64,000 bases of DNA from Epiperipatus broadwayi. Its lineage: Eukaryota > Onychophora > Udeonychophora > Euonychophora > Peripatidae. The notes below the pieces were generated by a model. The model made no database searches. It was not told the DNA's origin and saw only the letters and a list, made by a program, of their open reading frames with translations. The DNA lies in NCBI GenBank assembly GCA_028023455.1, contig JAQFVV010006627.1, positions 126,001 to 190,000 on the forward strand. The letters run 5' to 3'. The first letter of the stretch is position 1. Every line of letters starts with the position of its first letter. Positions 22,716 through 35,039 of this stretch are shown here, one piece after another. Made by a program: the position numbers and the translations under genes.

Positions 22716-23191
22716 ATGTTATTTGAGGGCTTGTAAGTTAATCACTCATAAATGTGGGCCTTGGGAGTGAGTCATCATTTATTAGCAATTGAGATAGGTG
22801 TTATTATTGAGCAATGCCAAAGTTTTCTCTTGTTTAAAGCCAGGGAAATCACTGGATATCTATGTTTAAGGTATTGTTCTGCTTCATATGGAAGGACACA
22901 CTTCCAAGTGCTCCCATGGAAAGCTGAATCCATCATGCGGTCGGGTAGTAACAGTGGCAGAAGTTCCCATACACCTGGACTTACGATTATGATCGGTCTT
23001 GTAGGGTCCCTGGCAGGAAGCCTGTTGACAAGTTTTATATTTCTCTCCTGTCTTGCATCTCAAAGTTCACTCTTTTATTATTCTATTGGCATCTCTATCA
23101 ACACCACTTCTCATCCAGTTCATTATTCTTTTACTCTCTGCTTATGATTTCAGTTCCCAAGTCTCCTACATTATTTGCCCTCAAATAACAT
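22716..23191. mobile_element. 476-bp element with 15-bp perfect terminal inverted repeats
   Basis: ATGTTATTTGAGGGC (22716-22730) and its exact reverse complement (23177-23191) bound a GC-richer interior. The interior holds a 131-codon plus-strand frame (22752-23147) with no recognised domain, two hydrophobic segments and a basic middle. No clear target duplication is visible. It may be a non-autonomous DNA transposon. The frame is more likely fortuitous than a transposase. Confidence 0.55.
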
Positions 23192-24589
23192 GCCCTATTT
23201 AGAATTAAACTTTAATATAAAACTTGATATATTAATCTATTGTTGGGATAAATAAATTCGCTGCCGTATATCTCGCTCTATGTTTACCTTACATGACAGC
23301 TAAGGTACTTAGTCTGGGGCATGAAATAATGGTTTGCTATCATTAAACACTCAAAGGGACAGGTCGAATGATTAATGCTTTAATAATGTAAACTCATGCC
23401 ATATTAGGAGTATTGACTAAGATCAAACTTCAAGCTTGTAAATAAATTTATATTAATATTAAATCTAGTTTTAATTATACCGATGTCTTCATGTCTGTTT
23501 CCTTAATGCCCTCCCATAGTGTCTCATGTCAAAATAAATTAAATATAATTAGGTCATTCATTAGATTAATAATAATATTAGTTTTATAGAATTAGAGTCT
23601 CTTGCATCTCCCTGATCCCCGTTGCCTAAATGATGTTTGCTAATGTGGTGGCGAGTACTTTATCCTGTAGTTATATGTTATGTAGTCAATCTAGTAGATT
23701 CGAACTCAGCATTGCAGGCCCTTATCCCACCTGTAGTGCTGCTCTTCGACTGTAGTGGAGGGAAGATGCAACTGGTTAACGAGATATACGAATTCTGACT
23801 GTTACAACATCTTGCATAAAAAATTCTAATTATCAATTACAAAATTACACTCTTTAATGAAATAAAATAATACATTAATAAATAAAATTCCTAACATATT
23901 CTCATCTTAATCTAATTCTTGAGATTAATGATCATCTTAGGTTCATCTTATTATCCCAACAATTATATATCAAATTATATAGCTACATATAGTGAGGTAT
24001 CTTATATATACCTAGCTATATCCTAATAATCATAATAAAATAAAATATTCCAAGATTCTTATTATAAAGCATGACTACTCAATTTGCCCTTCAATAAAAC
24101 AACTTAAAATGATAGACTATTGCAAAATAATATTTATTATCTTCAAAATATTTTCACTTTTTATTATGCAGTGAAGTTCTTATTCTTCTCTATGTGGCAT
24201 ATTAAGAAATATAAAGTTTTGATATAATCATCAAATCAGATAATTAATAAAATTGACATTATATATTTTTCCTGTTTAACAATAACATCTTACGCAATTA
24301 TAATCTTATAATCATACTGTATTTTTTATAAAACATGTGCAGTAATAAGAATATATAATTAATTTTTATAATATATGTGTGTAGTGATGAGGATCAGTAA
24401 TGACTTGGACACAACAAGTAAAGAAACTCTCAAGACATAACATAAATTTAAAAGAACATTAACAAATTTATTTTAACAAATGTTATTTAGAAATTTACAA
24501 AATATAATATTTACAAAACACTAGATGTTTAAAATTCAAACAAAATTATATTTAAAAAAATATTTACATCATAAAAAAATACAATAATC
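23192..24589. other. spacer with SINE-like relic
   Basis: 23695-23760 in reverse complement contains GAGTTCGAATCTAC, a perfect B-box core, next to GC-rich sequence, so it is probably an old tRNA-derived SINE head. The rest is AT-rich. Confidence 0.4.
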
Positions 24590-24990
24590 ATTATCGTAAT
24601 AATAACAAGTCAGGTGTCACATGACTTATATATAGCTTGCACTTACAAATATGTAAACTTAAGAGCGTGCTAATAGCTCTAAACAAGCATTTTTTTTTTT
24701 ATTTATGATAAATGCTACTACAAGAGAAGGCATTCAAATCATTTTTATCTTGGATTGTCCCCATCCCCAGACCGGTTTCGACCTATGGGTCTCTTCAGTG
24801 AGGAGTTGGGACATTAGATCTAAAAAACCAACTCAAGCAAAGCATTTATCTAAAAGATAATTGTTAGAAGAAGATCTGAAACTTTTAGACATCTACATGT
24901 CTTTAAAGTCAGCTCTCCAACTGAAAAAATCATATGGGCCTGAACTTAATTCAGATACTCCATATATTAGTAGGCTTCATAAATAGTTTC
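24590..24990 (+). repeat. solo PLE pseudo-LTR
   Basis: Its order matches the pseudo-LTR deduced at the left edge: an AGCTTGCACTTACAAATATG block shared with 52770, the hammerhead on the minus strand, then CATATGGGCCTGAACTTAATTC, corresponding to CATATAGGTCTGAACTCAG at 2663. No RT frame adjoins it. Confidence 0.65.
24757..24812 (-). ncRNA. hammerhead ribozyme, well-formed
   Basis: On the minus strand: stem I 5' side (GTCCCAACTCCTCA), CTGAAGA, stem II GACC-CATA-GGTC, GAAA, then ACCGGT followed by C, then stem I 3' side (TGGGGATGGGGAC). All invariant core bases are present (CUGANGA, GAAA, GUC). Stem I pairs over about six inner and five outer base pairs around an internal loop. Stem III is only the self-complementary ACCGGU, as in retroelement hammerheads thought to work as dimers. 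The CATA loop is retained in the degenerate copy at 52881. Hammerheads in PLE pseudo-LTRs have been reported. Confidence 0.8.
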
Positions 24991-26039
24991 CAATTCAACT
25001 ACTTATCAAAACAAAATATACTTCAATGGCAATTCTGTTACTTTTTCTAAAATTATAATATTAATATACATTATCAGGATTATTATCCCAAATCATCTTC
25101 AGGAATAACTGTAATAAAACTATTCCTAGATAATGACAGATTTTTATAACTATTTCCATAAAATCTTCATCATCATTATCCAGGTAGTTTATTAATGTAA
25201 CTATACATTAATAAAGAAAAATATATTCCTTAATAATAATAAATTTTCCACTCTGTAATTTATAATACTATAATTTTATAATAAGTCTATAACTTCACTA
25301 TGCTTCAATTTACCTTATTCGTTAAGCATATTTATAGTAATCTAAAAATCAATTAAATATGTGATATTTATTTACCAGCTTCCTTGATGTTTTAACATTC
25401 AGATTTCACTTTCATTCATATATTTATAATCAGCATATGCATTAATTATTTTCTTGAAGTCTTTTAATATTATTAGGAATGTCTCATTTGTGACAAATCT
25501 TATTCTTCTTGCTTTCAACAAATTCTAACAACATTTTAAAATCTAGCTATTATTTTTCCAACATTTAATAAACTATAACAATTACAATGTAGGATCCAGT
25601 GATGATAAAAAGTGATTAGTGAGGGACACAAAAGTACAATAATTTGAAACAAGTAATAAAATCATGGGTGCAGTCCTTAAGGCCGCATATTCTTGTGCCT
25701 ATCTAAAATTCCTATCATGGCTTCTATCTGAGAACTTACTAATTTGTGGAAAGAAACACTAATCATAAAATATACAAGACTCTGTTAACCGTACTTTACT
25801 TAGCAATTCACAAGGCTATATTCAACCACTACTACTATCTTAACCATTACTATTTATCGTATATACTCAGAATATCTCCTTCAACATCACAAATAAATTC
25901 AATCATAAAACTTCATTTTTAACAGAGACAATATCAAGAAGATTTAATATTATATTTATAAATGATTTTAAATATTCACAATAACAAACACTTTCATTCA
26001 AATCCTTTCTTTATAAGATAATTCAGAAATCAAACAGAA
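24991..26039. other. AT-rich spacer
   Basis: No gene or clear repeat seen. Confidence 0.45.
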
Positions 26040-27065
26040 TAACCACAATCAAAGAATGGTTATATCTTCATTATAGTTTTAATTCACCAATCATTTTAAG
26101 CCTTCTCCTCACTCATTGAACCTTTGCCTTCAGATCTTTATATTTATTATGAACTTCCAAATTCAATCTATTATTTTGCCAAGCAGAGAATGCCAAGTTT
26201 CTTTTTAATTAAATCACTTGATGATTTGCAGAAAAGCAGTCATGCTTCTTCTTTTTAGTGAACCTAAGAATAGATTTATTTGTATCCATAACACATTCTT
26301 TAGGGAAATTCCATGCCTCAGTAATATCAGTTCTGAAGAGCTAAATTTGTAATTTTAGTGTTGAAATTTGGTATATATAATAGATACTTCTAAAGAATGA
26401 ACACCAATGTTAATGCAACTATCATTTTATTATTTTAGAGTATATTAATATATGGTCTATCCAATAATCTGAGCTTGTGTAATACAAACTTATTTTATAT
26501 TGTAACTCTTAAACAATATAATTTATTACAAGCCATGCTCTTTTATAGTTGCTTTTCTGACTAAACAATGTGTTTGTGTTAGTCAATCTGTGTGTTGTAC
26601 ATGATTCAATAATAACAAACCATTTGAATTTAAAGCCCAATATCATTATTTCCAATAAGTTTTGGCTAAAGTCTACTATTTGCACCAACACTGCACTAAA
26701 GACACTAGGGAAAAAAGATCTTTTAATGGTGTTGCTGTAGTAATGCTATCCAACAAGGAATAAAAACTTTTCTTCTCTAAATCAAAATGAGCTCTAGTAC
26801 TATTATGCAAAGCAAATTTTAAGATCATTAACCTTTCATTGACACAAGGAATTTCAATGATAGAAAATACTAAATTAGATTTTACAGCAAATCCAACACC
26901 ATGCATTCTTCCTTTACTGACTGATTTGTCCTTCCAAAAATCTAATATGCTTTCTTCTTCTGAGAGGCAAGTTTCATTAAGAGGAGCTACATCAATCTTA
27001 AATCTTGACAGATTCTTTAGCCACAAGTGTATTCCTACATCCTGGTTTTGCAGAGTTTGTATTAA
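26040..27065 (-). pseudogene. LINE endonuclease domain and linker, decayed
   Basis: In minus-strand order: IDVAPLNETCLSEEESI, then MHGVGFAVKSNLVFS and ERLMILKFAL (the AP-endonuclease core of LINEs), then TNTLFSQKSNYKRAW with LVINYIV in the place of the usual HW-IDYVIV end. Further on, about 26090-26290, are LRFTKKKKHDCFS and FSAWQNNRLNLEVHNKYKDLKAKV, the linker before the RT. Internal deletions and stops are present. The RT expected next is not adjacent; a matching RT piece lies at 19690-20620. Confidence 0.75.
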
Positions 27066-29480
27066 GTAAAGTTTGCCATTCCATGTATCTATATTTAAAA
27101 AAACGTTTTATATTTGTGATACATACCCTTAGTGTTACTACTTCCACTTACTACCATTACTAATGATATTATTCCTACTATTGTTATTATTTCTACTATT
27201 TAAATAAGTAATCTGTCAGATGTGACAATCCAGCTAGGCTGCATGAGATAGGCCATTTATAGCCTACATTTTGTAAACCATTTCAAGACTGATCCCTAAA
27301 TAGATCTGCCAAAATAGAATAGTTTACCATCTAAAACTCTTATCTCACTTAAGTCCAGTTCCAAACTGATTCATTAGTAATTTGTACTGCTCAATCAAAG
27401 ACCATAACTAAATACTATCAGCCTACTAAGCCTTTCATCAATCATTGTTTTCTTAATTCTTGGGGGGCTTGCATGTCAGAAATTCTGTATTTGTAATTAA
27501 AAGTATTAAAATATTGTTGCACAAGCACATGATCTTATTGCCATAGTCATTACATCATAAGATGTCCGATGGCATGAAAGGCTCTTGATGATTGGCTCTG
27601 AAATAATTTAAATAACTGAAGAAGAAAAAGAGAGAAACAAAAAAGGTTGTTTGTATTGGAAACAGTACATAGTCTTTGATGAACTAACATCTTATCCTAC
27701 AAGAAAGCAGGAGTTCTTGGTCAGGTACACTTGTTCACAAATGGCCTATGTATCTAAAGCCATACTCATGCACACACATAATCTGTATTTTTTCTCTTAA
27801 TAAAATTTAAGTTCATACTCAAATGCAAATACAATAATAACCCCATTGCTTAAATTTAAGCTCACATAGTTATCCATGTAATTAAACAATATTTTTTCCA
27901 AACATGCTTATTTATCTTTCTAAAGATAAAAAAAAAAAAGTAAATCTTTAAATAGCCCACTGCAAAGGTCTATTCAACAAATTGTCATAGAAAATCACTA
28001 AAAAAGAAGACATTATGCAGTCAGGTTTGTCACTTGCTGAAGGACAAGATATTTGGAAAGTTTCTATCTTTGTTTTATTTCTTGTTAAGAATAGCTGGAT
28101 TCCCCATTTACTGATCAATATTGGATAGTTATCTAGAATGACAGTAGATCAGCTTTCTGAAAGTAAAATGTTTGATCATTAATTGAAAATAATAAAAAAA
28201 TCATATGATTGATGTTGAAATCCATGGTATGAGTACTGTAGTTGAAAGTATTACTACTATATCATAAGGTCATTATCGTCCATTCATTAATATTTTTTAA
28301 TAATTGTTTGATGTTTTAACTTTTACAACTAATCTTGACTCATTTGTTTTTCTTTCAGTTTTTTAAATTCTTAATCAAATTTTTTTAAAATATGTATTCT
28401 TCAACTTTTTTTTTCTTGAATTTCATTATTTGCACGAGTGTTTTCTTCTATTCCTTTATATTTAAATTGAAACTAAATTTAGCAACTGCTAATAGCTGCT
28501 TCATGTTAATGTTTTAACATACTGTTGAATTCCTTAATACATAATAACATATTTTTGGTTTTACAGATAAAATACTATTAATTAAAATTCCATATTCCAG
28601 AGCTCTAGTTCTTAGTTTTGCGAATTTTTCAGAATTCGAATAGATCTTTTACCATCTCATTGTAAACTCAAACTTTGCTAAGTTAGAAAAAAGAAGCAAG
28701 TCGCAGGAATTAGGTTTATATTAATAGTATTCACAAAATCCCCCTCCCACATAATTTTTATTTGTATATGTGTGATCAAACTAATTTACTTATGGCAAAT
28801 GAATAAAAATTATTTTTGAAATTTCGTTTAGATAGAACTTTTTAAATAATGAATATTCAAATTGATAATAATTTACTTATAGAATTTTTGCAAGAATGTA
28901 TTTTACCTTCATATTCACCCATTTTCTTAAAATTAAAATTACGTTCTCTTTTATATATATATATACTTGCTGTTCCAGTTTTCTAACTTTTAAATAATTA
29001 AACTTCTTTTTCTTTTTTTACAACTACTATTTTAGATTTATTAATATAAAATAATAATTGAATGATAGTTTCTCAGGAGGTCATGTAATATTCGAGCATC
29101 CAAGGAATATGCTAAGCAAAACAGTCTCATTTAATTAACCAAATCGAATACCTTTTTTACTCAACTGAAAAACAGACATCCTTTTTGCTTTCGAGAAAAT
29201 TATGAGCTGAATTAAATTTTTTCATATGTTTATTGTCAACATTTTAACGTCAATAAAAAAAAGCCAAATATTTAAAATATTTTGATAAAATTTATAAAAT
29301 TAGACTTATTATGAACTACTGCGTTGTACATTTATATCCGAAGTTGATGAAGCTATTATGAAATTCAAGGTGAAAATAGCGTGAAACAATATAATCCCTC
29401 AAAATCAATAAACCAAAGTTCAAACAGTGGGTCTGTGAAGATAACCATAATGGATATGTGTTGTATATCGAATTGCAACA
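27066..29480. other. AT-rich spacer
   Basis: About 2.4 kb without a recognisable gene or repeat. Confidence 0.45.
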
Positions 29481-29850
29481 GGCAAAAATACAACTTCAGA
29501 TGCCATTATTTGAACACTTATGCTAAGAACTCAATAGTATTATAGCATATGATGAAAAGGGGGGACACATATTTTATGTAATAAATGCAATGGTCTTCAG
29601 TTTTTAATTGGAATGGATAAGGAAGCCAATTCTTATGCTCACCAATGTTTATCCATCTTATGAAAGTGATGCTGTTAAAAGATGGGACACAACATTCACA
29701 TCCATGCCAGTCTGCAATAAAAAATCTATAATTGTTATATGTGTGAGGAAAGCAATTCCAACATGGTTGGAAGTGAAAATCCAATTCATAGCTTTTGAGA
29801 ATTTTCTGGAAATACAGTTGTTATGACTGTTTTTATTTTGTATACCCAAG
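29481..29850. other. unrecognised segment open on both strands
   Basis: Frames of 88 codons (minus, 29518-29784), 63 codons (minus) and 72 codons (plus) overlap. None matches a family I know. Cys, Trp and His are frequent in the longest minus frame (HFQPCWNCFPHTYN). GC content is higher than around it, so it is probably a fragment of another mobile element upstream of the PLE remnant. Confidence 0.3.
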
Positions 29851-29934
29851 ACATAGCTTTAAAAAAATCTCAAAACACATTTACTTTGGATAAATATATA
29901 CAAAAATATACCCGAGATAAGGATAAAATCTGTG

Positions 29935-31826
29935 AAGTTAATAATTTTGCCTAGTGCATTCCAAATACTTACAACTTTATCAATCTTACAATGCAAAACC
30001 CACCAGATAATATCAGCACCTGGAAACATTCAATACAAGAGCTTGCCACAAACATTGAAGTAATCTATAGTGACAGCCAGCAAAGGGAGACTATCATTGG
30101 ACAAGCAGTAAAAACATCCCTCCAAACTTCTTTAACAGACAAGACAAGGCTGGATTAAATGTGTTGACTCCACTAAACAATATCTACAATATAATAACAT
30201 AATATGAATTAAAGAGAACAAGGAAACATTTGTTTTGTTACCTATCATAGAATTTGCTATACAAATGGAAACAGAGATAAAAAAATTTTAAATTGAAGTA
30301 AACTGACTCATATAATTTTAAAAGGTCCAAGAGTAAGTTTATTTCTGCCATGCTATGCAAGTTTTGCCACAAAATCTTTTCCCAAGTATAAATATTTCAA
30401 TATATACCCCTCTGCCATAACTTCACCCTGACTAATCACAAATATTAAGCTACACAAGATAGAATGCCCCCTTCACTTAATGAATGACTTTGGAGCTCCT
30501 ACTTCTCTAAGGCCTTCCAAATGACTGGTCAGCAGATTAACAATCAATTTGGATTTGGCCGATTCACTGCAAGTCTTCATTTGAATGTGTGTCTCAAACC
30601 AAAAATATACAACTCAATGAACAGCATCGCTTGGCATTGTTAGAAATTACCAAGCTGTATGGTTCTATCCCACGTAGCCTATCAATTCAAATCATTAAGG
30701 AAACTCTCATCAGAGTTAATTATAACACACATAAAACAGAATTTATTCTCGAATGTTTACATTGGATACGCAGTGACATTGTGGCTTCATTTAACAACAC
30801 CTTTTACAAAATGGATGAGAGTTAGCTTATGGGCCTCCCTATTAATGGCATTATGTCAAGGCTCATTATCAAATATGAAGACATTAACTCAATACATTGA
30901 TCCCAACCCTTCCACCCTATATAGGTACTACACTGTTGATATGATTAATTGCACTTCTAAATGCTCAAATCAATAACATTCAAATCATCCTCTCATAGAT
31001 TTCATCCTTAACATGGACCCAGAAAAATGAAGATAATTACCAAGGCATCAAGTTCCTTGATCTCTATGTTCAACAAGAAACTGCCCATCTTAATTACAAA
31101 ATGCTCATTAAGCATATCAACATACAAGGTGTCACATGTCCTGTATCCATCATTCCAAAATCCGACAACTTTGCTGGTTTAAAAGCTTTTTTGTTCCACA
31201 ATCATGATTTGGGTTAAGTTTGAATCAGATAAGAAAAATAACATTGACTCTTATCTCTCAGACTTGTGCAACATCTGTTACAAAAACAAAATCTTAATTC
31301 AAACAGTTAAAAAAATTTATTTTAAGCTTAATACGCACTGTCAAAAGCTGATTTCAAACCCAAGTCTTCATTACCATACACTTCTAAAATTACTCATTGC
31401 ATTATTAAAATTTGCTCTGCAACTTACCAAATTTCTTTATGCATTCATACCCCACTGAACTGACTTATTAACAACACAAAAGACATTCTCCCAAACCAGA
31501 AATCATAAATCATATACAAAGTCACATGCTCTCACAACTGCCGCACCATATATTATGGTGAATCGAAGGCCAATTTGACTACCTGATTAGCACAACACTA
31601 GTAAATATATACAAGTGTGCTCAAATCCAAATAGATACCAAATCAATTTTTCATAAACACCAATCCGCTTCTGCCCATTCCTTCCAACCTACATCTGCCA
31701 CCATTGTATACTTAGAGTACAACAATGCCAAGCATAAACTGAAAGAGGTCTGGCATATCATAAGAGATAAGAATGCAATTAACAAGAATGACTCCTACAT
31801 TCCCATTTCTAAGAAATGACCTACTT
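29935..31826 (+). pseudogene. decayed PLE copy related to the left-edge element
   Basis: Stops and frameshifts abound, but the blocks of the PLE protein follow in order: an N-terminal NPPDNISTWKHSIQELATNIE piece, KLYGSIPRSLSIQIIKETL (at about 30650), a LMGLPINGIMS piece at 30828-30860 in place of GWPMGLPISGV, FLDLYVQQETAHLNYKMLIK, FAGLKAFLFHNHDL (at about 31170), a GIY-YIG TIYYGESKANLT at about 31545-31580, and a terminal AINKNDSYIPISKK that mirrors AINRRDTCFDISKK of the left-edge copy. The YVDD box is degraded. It is clearly the same lineage and much older. Confidence 0.85.
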
Positions 31827-33062
31827 AAACTAATAACTAGCCATTTAATTATGCTAATCCCCCATTCTTATCTCTTTAATAAACCCTGCAATCTTCTCCC
31901 CTCTGTCAGTTGCTAAGACTATGACAAATATAACACAGTCTGAAGTGCCCTATGCAAAATTGGTAACTTCATAGATTTTAAACTTATCTTGACATTACGT
32001 TTCCTTGAGATATTGCATATTAAAATTTTCAAACACATTTAGATTTATGAAGAACTTATTAGATAGCTTATTTGAAGATAATTAAAAAAAAAAAAAAATT
32101 AAAAAATTAACAGTTTTCCATTTCTCTCCACACTTGGTTTTCATTCTAAGGGTTAACACAATCTGATTAACCTTTACAAGTACAATATATCCAAAAAGAA
32201 GTGTTATGTTGTCTCTTAAAACAAATAAAGGTGTAAAGTTTTTTTGCTTGTGGGCAATGTGAATTGATTATATCCTGTACAAACAGTCAGAAAAACTGCT
32301 TTGTTACTTATCATATAGAAAATGAGATCGGCAAAGCAGCTCTTCAAACATCATTTTAACTTTTCCACCAGTGTTGATCAACATGCCAATTCCATCAAGA
32401 TCTTCCTGTGAAAATGCTCATGAATAGTCAGTTCTAATGGGCAAGTTTTTTTATTTTTTTACTGCATGGGTACAATAACATTTTATTTATTTGTAGTATT
32501 CACTTGGATTTTATTCTAAGTAACAAAATGAAAGCTTTTCCACAAGATAAAAAGTAGGACACATAATAAAGAGCATTACTATTATTAATATTCTACATTG
32601 CATTAAATCTAAACATTTTTTTTTGTTGTTAATACACCATGTGTAGAATCCAAATCATTTGAATCATAATATAATTATTTTAGACGTAATATTCAGTCAC
32701 TTTCCTTCAATCTGTCAAAACAAATTATATCTACTCAAAATTAAAAATGCTAATCAACAATGATTCTCAACTCTTAACCAATAGTTTTGCTAACTTCTCA
32801 AATACAAAAATAACATAAATATCACATACTCATATTATAAAAAAAAACTTCCCTCAATTCAAATAAATATTCCAATCACTTTCTATATTTCAATACTGAA
32901 AAAAGTTTTTAATCAATTAACTGTTTCTTTTAATATTAATTTTGTATATATTTTCCATTTTTATTTCTTTCTCATTAATTTTATTTTGTATATAAATTAC
33001 TTTAGACTGTTCTTTTTTTATTAATTGTGTATTTTAAACATTAAAAACCTAAAGCTAAACTA
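31827..33062. other. PLE 3' flank grading into AT-rich spacer
   Basis: The first few hundred bases may be PLE 3' untranslated sequence; no clear match to the pseudo-LTR remains. A long A run lies at 32083-32098. Confidence 0.4.
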
Positions 33063-33885
33063 GTCAATAAAATAATCAAAATTACCCCAAAATTCACAAC
33101 TAACCCAGACTAGCCAAAGAAAATAAACTGTGCTATGACATATGAAAAAATAAACTCTAAAATATAATCAATTATTTCACTGCTACAAGTAGACTTCTCA
33201 AGTATAAAGGATTACAAGTTAACAACAAATTTATGTAAAATATTACCCACAATTCCACTTATATCCCACACACCATTAATATTAAAAGAAATTTTAAATA
33301 TCTTAATTGTTTCAGAATCATTAATTTTTAATAATAAAGATTCTCTAACTCTTCTTCTTATTTCTTTCAAAGAAGATAATCTTAGCTTCATCAAAACTAA
33401 TAGAGTCACCTGTATCTTTTTCATGGATAGATTCTTTAATCCTTTTTTTTAAATTTCATTGCTTCAAAGAAGACAATCTTAGCCTCATCAAAACTAATAG
33501 TGTGGGCTGTATCTTTTCATGGATATATAAAGCATATTTATCCATGAAAAAGATGCAGACCAAACTATTAGTTTTGATGAAGCTAAGATTGTCTTCTTTG
33601 AAAGAAATAAAATAAAAAGATGAATTAAAGAATCTTTATTATAAACAATTTTTGATTCTGAAGAAATTAACTTATTTAAAAGTTCTTTTAATATTAATGG
33701 TGTGTGAGATGTATGTGAAACTATGGGTAGTATTTAATATAAATTTGTCATTATCTTGTAGTGCTTTATATTTGAGAAATTTACTTGCAGCAGTGAAACC
33801 ATTGATTATGTTTTAGAGTTGTATTTTCTTTGGCTAGTCTGGCTGAATTGTGAATTTGGGTTAATTTTGATTAATTTTACTTTGC
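33063..33885. repeat. large imperfect inverted repeat made of PLE C-terminal fragments
   Basis: Arms 33063-33428 (minus sense) and 33539-33885 (plus sense) are about 80-85% alike. In both, the sense reading away from the centre gives ISFDEAKI-FFERN, then R-IKESLL, then FNINGV-D, matching in spacing the end of a GIY-YIG nuclease. The left arm retains a 70-codon frame (33212-33424). The centre carries an extra copy of the CAAAGAAGACAATCTTAGC unit (about 33463-33525). It is an old head-to-head PLE insertion, truncated at 5'. Confidence 0.6.
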
Positions 33886-34083
33886 ACATAGGCATTTTAT
33901 TTTAGGAGTAATCTCCACTTGATATGTGCGCCTGAAAAAAAAAAATTATTAAAAAAAATTAGATCCCCCCCGCCTGCCTATTCATCAATAATACATTTAA
34001 ACACAAGCATAATATGCTTGTGTTTAAATATTACATATCCAGCTTGTATTCTGCCCATTCTTCTTCTATGTATTTGAATGAGC
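33886..34083. other. AT-rich spacer
   Basis: A CCCCCCCGCC patch and a short inverted pair around AAACACAAGCATAATATGC are visible. No gene. Confidence 0.4.
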
Positions 34084-34345
34084 TTATGATCCTACATATG
34101 AGGGGTCAGAATGACTTACAGTCAACATGTGTATGACAACAAAATTGGCAAACAAGCACTTTGAACATGACATCAGATTTTTAATGATATGAATGGCTGA
34201 AGAGTTGGAGAGTGGAAAAGATTGAAGTCTGTCCATTAAAGTTTGAACATTTGCTATCTTAATATAAACCAAGCACAGATTATATGTATGTGTGGGAGAT
34301 GATGATCCAGATCATTCGGGAGTGGATGACTAAAGGGAACTTGAA
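34084..34345 (-). mobile_element. foldback repeat family X, partial copy
   Basis: In reverse complement it matches the interior and left end of the 440-bp element at 59722-60161, with TTTATATTAAGATAGCAAAT and CAAACTTTAATGGACAG in common and the tRNA-like CCCAGACTTTCAAG end at about 34325-34345. About 15% diverged. The 62-codon minus frame here is part of the repeat. Confidence 0.65.
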
Positions 34346-35039
34346 AGTCTGGGTTCAATATAATAATACATATATGCAATTTTTGATATCTTATAATTTA
34401 TTAAAGTTATTTTTTCATAACATTTGATTTACAATAAGTATTGTAAAATACTAAACATTTTTTTTTATTAGGAAAGAAACATTCCTCATAGATACCTCTA
34501 TAGCGAAAATAACTGTGGAGCTTCCAATGGCTCTATTTTTGATATTTTGGAGTAATGGCGCATCTTAAGTAAGTCATGTTATATATATATTATTTTATTT
34601 GAAATTTTATGAGGAATGTTATGAATCTGATAATGAAAATATAGTTTTAAAACTTATCTATTAAAGTTTAGAATTTATGACAAACCAAAAATAATATTTT
34701 TTAAAATTGTTAAAATCTTGACCCTCCCCCAATTATTTTGAACAATGATAACTATATGTTTTTAGCTTTATTACTTTCCTTGGTGTTTTATCTTTTTTAT
34801 GTAATTCTTGCATAATGCAAACTGAAGTTATTGTAAAAATTGTGTTTAAAAGCATGTTAGCCAAAAGTTAAACAAACATAAACTGTGTTAGCAAATGTCA
34901 AAAAAAGCAGAGATGAGCAACCATCAGAATTTACTTGCACATGCAATTGGTCTTAAAAAAATCTTCTTTTATAGAAACAAGTGTTTAAATTAAAAATAAC
35001 CAAGTAGTTTGCAATAGTAAAAACATTTAATTTCTAAAT
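34346..35039. other. AT-rich spacer
   Basis: No gene recognised. Confidence 0.45.
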
